This document shows positions 17,996 through 23,351 of a stretch of DNA of 23,351 nt, piece by piece (the stretch's first letter is position 1; each line of letters opens with the position of its first letter). Source of the DNA: Desulfovibrio sp. UBA4079 (GTDB lineage: Bacteria > Desulfobacterota > Desulfovibrionia > Desulfovibrionales > Desulfovibrionaceae). Under the pieces are notes generated by a model that was not told where the DNA came from, made no database searches, and saw only the letters and a program-made list of their open reading frames with translations. Made by a program: the position numbers and the translations under genes. The DNA lies in NCBI GenBank assembly GCA_002382645.1, contig DFYP01000183.1:1-23351 (forward strand), given 5' to 3'.

Positions 17996-19366
17996 TCAAG
18001 AAGACTTCTTGCGCGCCAGGTTGACCTGCCGGCCCCGGGCCACGGCCAATTCGCCGTCGGGCACGTCCTTGGTGATCACCGAGCCCGCGCCCACCAGGGC
18101 GTTCTCGCCCACGGTCACCGGCGCCACCAGGGCCGTGTTCGAGCCGATGAAGGCCCCGGCCTTGATGATGGTCTTGAACTTGTTCACCCCATCAAAGTTG
18201 CAGGTGATGGTGCCCGCGCCCACGTTCACGTCCGGGCCGATCTCGGCGTCGCCCAGGTAGGTCAGGTGGTTGGCCTTGGCGTTCCGGCCCAGCACGGACT
18301 TCTTCACCTCCACGAAATTGCCCACCTTGGCCTTTTCCAGGAGCACGGCCCCGGGCCGCAGCCGGGCGTAGGGCCCGACCACGCAGGAACCGCCCACCCG
18401 GGCCTGCTCCAGGTGGGAGAAGGAGCGCACCCGGGCGTTCTCGGCGATCTCGGCGTTCAGGAGCACGCAGTGGGACTCCACCACCGCTCCCCGGGCCAGG
18501 CGCGTGGTCCCGTACAGCTCGCAGGGCCCGTGCAGGCAGGAGCCGGGTTCTAGATGCACGCGCGGGCCGATGACGGCCTGGCCGGGCCGGTGGATCATGA
18601 CCCCGCGCGCCAGCCACATGCGCGCCGTGCGCGCCCGCAGGTGCTCCTCGGCCTCGGCGAGCTCCAGGGGCGAGTTCACGCCCATGAGGTTGGTGTCGTT
18701 CCCGCACTCCACCCCGCGCACGGAAAGCCCGGCGGCCTTGGCCAGGGCGATGAGGTCCGTGATGTAGTACTCGCCGCTCTGGTTGGCGTTGGTCAGCTTG
18801 GCGAGCAGCGGGCCGATGGCGGCCAGGCGCAGGACATAGACGCCCGCGTTCACCTCGCGGGGGTCGCCGTGCAGGGCCGGGTCCAGGTCCTTGGCCTCGA
18901 CGATGGCGGCCACCTCGCCGCCCTTGTCCCGCACCACCCGGCCGAACGACCCGGGATGCTCCGGGGTGATGGTGGCGAAGGCCAGGTCCGCGCCCTGGGC
19001 CTGGTCCAGGAAGCGCTTCAGGGCCTCGGTGTGCAGCAGCGGGGTGTCGCCGTTGACCACCAGGCAGAATTCCTTGCCCGAGGCCGCGACCCGCTCCCAG
19101 GCGGTCTGCAGGGCGTGGCCCGTGCCGAGCTGTTCGGCCTGGAGCACGAAGTCCTTGGCCCGCTCCGGAAAGGCCTTTTCCACCTGGTCCGCGCCGAAGC
19201 CGGTCACCGTGAGCACGGCGCCGGGGCAGAGCGGGTCCAGGGCCTCGTAGACAAAGGCGAGCATGGGCTCGCCCAGGAGTTCGTGGAGGACCTTGGGCCG
19301 GTCCGAGTGCATGCGCGTGCCCTTGCCAGCGGCCAGGACCAGGGCCACGATCCGGGATCGGGTCAT
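17996..19366 (-). CDS. glmU: bifunctional UDP-N-acetylglucosamine pyrophosphorylase / glucosamine-1-phosphate N-acetyltransferase
   Basis: This 456-residue protein, equal in length to E. coli GlmU, makes UDP-GlcNAc from GlcN-1-P in two steps for peptidoglycan and LPS. The uridyltransferase domain opens with LVLAAGKGTRMHSDRPKVLH (L-x2-G-x-G-T-x-M-x4-P-K at 11-25) and contains VVNGDTPLL. The C-terminal half is a left-handed beta-helix with LxPGxxLxxxAKVGNFVEVKKS, YLGDAEIGPDVNVGAGTITCNFDG and the acetyl-CoA-site segments. The ATG at 19366 has AAGGAG six bases upstream; the longer frame to 19432 runs over the promoter. It is first in the glmU-zapB-zapA-6S-rny series. glmS lies about 2.5 kb beyond it, so two enzymes of the pathway are near each other; glmM is not in the window. 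Confidence 0.97.
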   Translation of the reverse strand: MTRSRIVALVLAAGKGTRMHSDRPKVLHELLGEPMLAFVYEALDPLCPGAVLTVTGFGADQVEKAFPERAKDFVLQAEQLGTGHALQTAWERVAASGKEFCLVVNGDTPLLHTEALKRFLDQAQGADLAFATITPEHPGSFGRVVRDKGGEVAAIVEAKDLDPALHGDPREVNAGVYVLRLAAIGPLLAKLTNANQSGEYYITDLIALAKAAGLSVRGVECGNDTNLMGVNSPLELAEAEEHLRARTARMWLARGVMIHRPGQAVIGPRVHLEPGSCLHGPCELYGTTRLARGAVVESHCVLLNAEIAENARVRSFSHLEQARVGGSCVVGPYARLRPGAVLLEKAKVGNFVEVKKSVLGRNAKANHLTYLGDAEIGPDVNVGAGTITCNFDGVNKFKTIIKAGAFIGSNTALVAPVTVGENALVGAGSVITKDVPDGELAVARGRQVNLARKKSS

Positions 19367-19403
19367 GGGCGTCTCCTTCAGGCCGGGATTCCGGCCGGGA
19401 GGC

Positions 19404-19432
19404 AGAATAGCCCAAGCGCCCCGGCTTGCCAA
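19404..19432 (-). promoter_or_regulatory. putative sigma70 promoter of the glmU unit
   Basis: TTGGCA (19432-19427) and TATTCT (19409-19404) on the minus strand have 17-base spacing, about 40 bases upstream of the glmU ATG. It probably drives glmU, zapB, zapA and read-through into 6S RNA and rny. Confidence 0.6.
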
Positions 19433-19502
19433 TGTTCCGCTGCGGGGGACAGTGGCAAGGGCCCGGGAAACCTGCTAGGGAATCCGCACCTGGAGGTGGA
19501 TC

Positions 19503-19913
19503 ATGCCGCGACTGGTGTACGCCCTGCTGGCCAACGACATGCTCGTGGACCGCGAGTCCGGGTCCACGTCCTTCATCCGCACCGTGGAGCACGTGCTCGT
19601 GCCCGTGCTGCCCGTGCGGCTGCCGAACATCTGCCTGGGCACGCTCTGGGAACTGGACGGCGCGGGCCCGTTCAGCGTGGAGGTGCGGCTGCACGCGCCC
19701 TCGGGCAAGAAGGCCGCCCTGGGCAAGCAGGAGGTCCTGCCGGCCGAGGCCCGGATGCACCGGCTCAACTTCCGGCTCGGCGGCATAGGCCTGGAGGAGG
19801 AGGGCCGCTACGCCGTGGTCCTGGTCCTGATCCAGGGCAACAAGGCGCTCAAGGCCGCGGAACTGCCGCTCTACGTGCTCAAGGCCCAGCCCAGGCAGGC
19901 CGGCCAGGCCTGA
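19503..19913 (+). CDS. DUF6941-like small protein of unknown function
   Basis: This 136-residue soluble protein opens with PRLVYALLANDMLVDRESG, continues with LPVRLPNICLGTLWELDGAGPFSVEVRLHAPSGK, and ends with a beta-strand-rich segment (GRYAVVLVLIQGNKALKAAELPLYVL). This resembles the DUF6941 family of beta-sandwich proteins, which I recognise only tentatively. There is no signal peptide, membrane segment or obvious catalytic motif. The ATG has GGAGG seven bases upstream. It is divergent from glmU and ends at a terminator shared with glmS. Confidence 0.75.
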   Translation: MPRLVYALLANDMLVDRESGSTSFIRTVEHVLVPVLPVRLPNICLGTLWELDGAGPFSVEVRLHAPSGKKAALGKQEVLPAEARMHRLNFRLGGIGLEEEGRYAVVLVLIQGNKALKAAELPLYVLKAQPRQAGQA

Positions 19914-19931
19914 GTTCCCGCGCATCCCCCC

Positions 19932-19979
19932 GAAAAAAACGAAGCGCCCCGAGGTTTCCCCCGGGGCGCTTTTTGTTTC
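19932..19979. terminator. two-way Rho-independent terminator
   Basis: AGCGCCCCG (19943-19951) pairs with CGGGGCGCT (19962-19970) around a 10-base loop. Seven A lie upstream and TTTTGTTT downstream. It ends the DUF6941-like gene on the plus strand and glmS on the minus strand. Confidence 0.92.
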
Positions 19980-19998
19980 GTGAACGTCCCGAAGGGAC

Positions 19999-21822
<1,824 letters not shown>

Positions 21823-21853
21823 GGTTCGCTTACGTCCTTGGTTGACGGTTCAG

Positions 21854-21871
21854 GTCCGGGACGCCCCGGAC
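21854..21871 (-). other. hairpin at the predicted 5' end of the glmS transcript
   Basis: GTCCGGG (21871-21865 on the minus strand) pairs with CCCGGAC (21860-21854) around a 4-base loop. The predicted transcription start is near 21872, so the mRNA would begin almost directly with this stem, which could protect the 5' end. No T-tract follows. Confidence 0.5.
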
Positions 21872-21878
21872 ATGCGCG

Positions 21879-21906
21879 AGTATGCCGGGTTCCCTTTTTT
21901 TGTCAA
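21879..21906 (-). promoter_or_regulatory. sigma70 promoter of glmS
   Basis: A perfect TTGACA (21906-21901) and CATACT (21884-21879) on the minus strand are spaced by 16 bases, about 57 bases upstream of the glmS ATG. It is the best -35 element in the window. The remaining gene-free stretch 21907-22097 shows short GC-rich repeats (CCCGCGG near 21980 and 22015) but no gene. Confidence 0.7.
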
Positions 21907-22097
21907 ATGGGAGGTGCCTGGAAACCGGCCCTGCTCAAGGATCGCGGGGCTGGTTCCGGATGGGCCGGGAAAAAAAGAGGGCCCGCGGAGGGGGCGTACG
22001 TTTTTTGCGCAAGCCCGCGGGATAGCAGAGCGCAATTTTCGGCCTCATGACGCAACCCCCTGGCATCGCGGGAAATGAACAAATGCAAGGCTTGGGC

Positions 22098-22126
22098 TTG
22101 CCTGGACCATGGAAATATCGTATAGC
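22098..22126 (+). promoter_or_regulatory. putative sigma70 promoter of the GGDEF-PilZ gene
   Basis: TTGCCT (22098-22103) and TATAGC (22121-22126) have 17-base spacing, 34 bases before the ATG. Matches are four of six at each box. The -10 runs into ATAGCC, a half-site like that of the 20-bp palindrome at 12347. Confidence 0.5.
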
Positions 22127-22160
22127 CGATCACCTTTAGCCCCCCGAGCCTGGAGAGCAC

Positions 22161-23330
22161 ATGGAAACCACCGCGGATCGCCGGGCGCTCTGCGAGCGCT
22201 ACCTCGATGTTGCCGGTCAGGGTCTTGGACCGGCCGCCGAGACCGAGGCCCTGCGCAGCCTGGAGCAGGCCCTGGGCGTCCAGGCCTACACCGAGATCCT
22301 CTACGCCCTGACCCGCCAGGAATTTCCGCCGGAGGTCGCCCGGGACCATTGGCGCGCCGTGGTCCGCCACCGCGAGCAGCTGACCCTGGCCCTGGGCCGG
22401 GACGTGGGCCTGCGCGTGGCCCTGTGCGACTACTTCGTGAACATCGCGTCCCGGGTCAAGAACCCGGTGATCGTGGAGGTCCACCTCCTGCGCCGCCAGG
22501 AGGAGATGGCCCTCAAGGACGACCTCACGGGCCTGTCCAACCGCCGCCATTTCAACCTGGAGCTGGCCCGGGAGCTGGAGCGCTACCGCCGCTTCGGCGA
22601 GCCCTTCTCCCTGGTGCTCCTGGACCTGGACCACTTCAAGATCTTCAACGACACCTTCGGCCACCAGGCCGGGGACGAGGCCCTCAAGAGCGTGGCCGAG
22701 GCCATGCTCGAAACGGCCCGGGCCATTGACCTGGCCGTGCGCTACGGCGGGGAGGAGTTCATCCTGATCCTGCCCCAGACCGGCAAGGAAGAGGCCCTGG
22801 TGGCGGCCGAACGGCTGCGCGAGGCCGTGGCCGAGAGGCGGGTGGTCTCGTTCGAGCGCGACTGCGGCTCCGTGACCGTGAGCGCGGGCGTGGCCAGCTT
22901 CCCGGAGGACGCCTATTCCACGGCCGGGCTGGTGCGGCGCGCGGACCAGGCCCTGTACCGGGCCAAGGCCACGCGCAACACGGTCTTCGCCTTCCACGAC
23001 GAGTCCCGCAAGCATCCCCGGCTGCCGGTGCGCATGGAGGCCGAACTCCATCTGGACAAGGGCGGGGTCAGTTCCTGCTGGACCCGGGACATGAGCCTGA
23101 GCGGGCTGCTCTGCGAGGCCTCCGGGTCCCTGCCCCTGGGCACGGAGGTGGACATCGTGCTGCGCCGCGAGGGCCGGGAGATCCGGCATCCGTTGCGGGC
23201 CAAGGCCGTGCGCGTGACCCAGGAGCCGGGCGGCGGGTTCACCCTGGCGCTGAACTTCCATCCCTCGGGTCCGGCGCGCCAGGACCTGCTGCTGGAGTTC
23301 TTGGCCCCGCATTGCGCCCGGGCGCAGTAG
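22161..23330 (+). CDS. diguanylate cyclase fused to a PilZ domain (GGDEF-PilZ)
   Basis: This 389-residue soluble protein has an N-terminal helical region (1-110) of unknown function. A GGDEF domain follows (about 118-278) with the active-site GGEEF at 196-200, DLDHFKIFNDTFGH at 155-168, and the RxxD product-inhibition site R187-D190. A C-terminal PilZ domain (about 282-385) has R283-x3-R287 (RKHPR) and the D-x-S-x2-G motif D310-M-S-L-S-G315. It can therefore be predicted to make cyclic di-GMP and bind it through two sites, as a self-sensing cyclase or an effector. GGAG lies six bases before the ATG. No transmembrane segment is seen. A palindromic repeat starts immediately after the TAG. Confidence 0.94.
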   Translation: METTADRRALCERYLDVAGQGLGPAAETEALRSLEQALGVQAYTEILYALTRQEFPPEVARDHWRAVVRHREQLTLALGRDVGLRVALCDYFVNIASRVKNPVIVEVHLLRRQEEMALKDDLTGLSNRRHFNLELARELERYRRFGEPFSLVLLDLDHFKIFNDTFGHQAGDEALKSVAEAMLETARAIDLAVRYGGEEFILILPQTGKEEALVAAERLREAVAERRVVSFERDCGSVTVSAGVASFPEDAYSTAGLVRRADQALYRAKATRNTVFAFHDESRKHPRLPVRMEAELHLDKGGVSSCWTRDMSLSGLLCEASGSLPLGTEVDIVLRREGREIRHPLRAKAVRVTQEPGGGFTLALNFHPSGPARQDLLLEFLAPHCARAQ

Positions 23331-23351
23331 CAGGCCGTTGAAAAATCCGCG
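23331..23351. repeat. palindromic repeat, copy D (cut by the window edge)
   Basis: The final 21 bases begin CAGGCCGTTGAAAAATCCGC, matching the left terminus of copy A over its first 15 bases and copy B's GAAAAATCCGC. It starts at the base after the GGDEF-PilZ stop codon. The rest of the copy would lie outside the window. Confidence 0.75.

Noticed and set aside
21823..21871. glmS ribozyme in the glmS leader
   Set aside because: The predicted leader is about 50 bases, too short for the ribozyme, and that RNA is mainly a Gram-positive feature.
22040..22160. Possible cyclic di-GMP riboswitch before the GGDEF-PilZ gene
   Set aside because: The stretch has a short GCAAG/CTTGC pair, but I could not find the conserved GEMM core or tetraloop-receptor pattern, and the predicted start site leaves a leader of only about 28 bases.

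Overview
The window is GC-rich chromosomal DNA from a Gram-negative bacterium, most likely a sulfate-reducing Desulfovibrionaceae-type organism. This is an inference from the minus-strand series glmU, zapB-like, zapA, 6S RNA, rny, the strongly biased codon use, and the mix of signalling proteins; no 16S or other decisive marker is present. I saw no transposase, CRISPR array, tRNA or phage genes.

Layout. Positions 1-2570 (plus strand): the last codons of an upstream gene, a terminator, an XRE-PAS-PAS-receiver regulator without a kinase domain, and a universal stress protein, closed by a two-way terminator. Positions 2581-5949 (minus strand): a tandem HD/HD-GYP protein, a DedA membrane protein and tyrS. 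Positions 6049-7559 (plus): an MFS transporter overlapping a single-domain rhodanese. Positions 7556-8326 (minus): a YmdB-family phosphoesterase. Positions 8392-9051: palindromic repeats flanking a periplasmic MliC/PliC-type lysozyme inhibitor. Positions 9073-15427 (minus): two large membrane signalling proteins, a Cache-HAMP-PAS-PAS-GGDEF-EAL protein and a BvgS-like hybrid histidine kinase. Positions 15551-19366 (minus): rny, 6S RNA, zapA, zapB-like and glmU, probably read from a promoter upstream of glmU. Positions 19503-23351: a DUF6941-type small protein (plus), glmS (minus) with a good sigma70 promoter, a GGDEF-PilZ protein (plus), and the first 21 bases of another palindromic repeat at the window edge.

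Two themes stand out. One is housekeeping: glmS and glmU for UDP-GlcNAc, ZapA and a ZapB-like protein for the divisome, RNase Y with the YmdB-type phosphoesterase and 6S RNA for RNA turnover and transcription control, and TyrRS for translation. The other is second-messenger signalling: one GGDEF-EAL, one GGDEF-PilZ and one HD-GYP protein should make, sense and degrade cyclic di-GMP, alongside a hybrid kinase and a PAS-containing DNA-binding protein. The signalling genes and the repeats lie between rny, ymdB and tyrS, all on the minus strand. This looks like an older housekeeping cluster interrupted by accessory genes.

The least conventional items are the repeat family, whose two full copies differ by paired, structure-preserving changes; the HTH-PAS-PAS protein with a degenerate receiver domain; and a perfect 20-bp palindrome over the predicted -10 element of the GGDEF-EAL gene. 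I found no clear multi-gene system of an unknown type. All functions are read from sequence motifs and family knowledge, without database searches.
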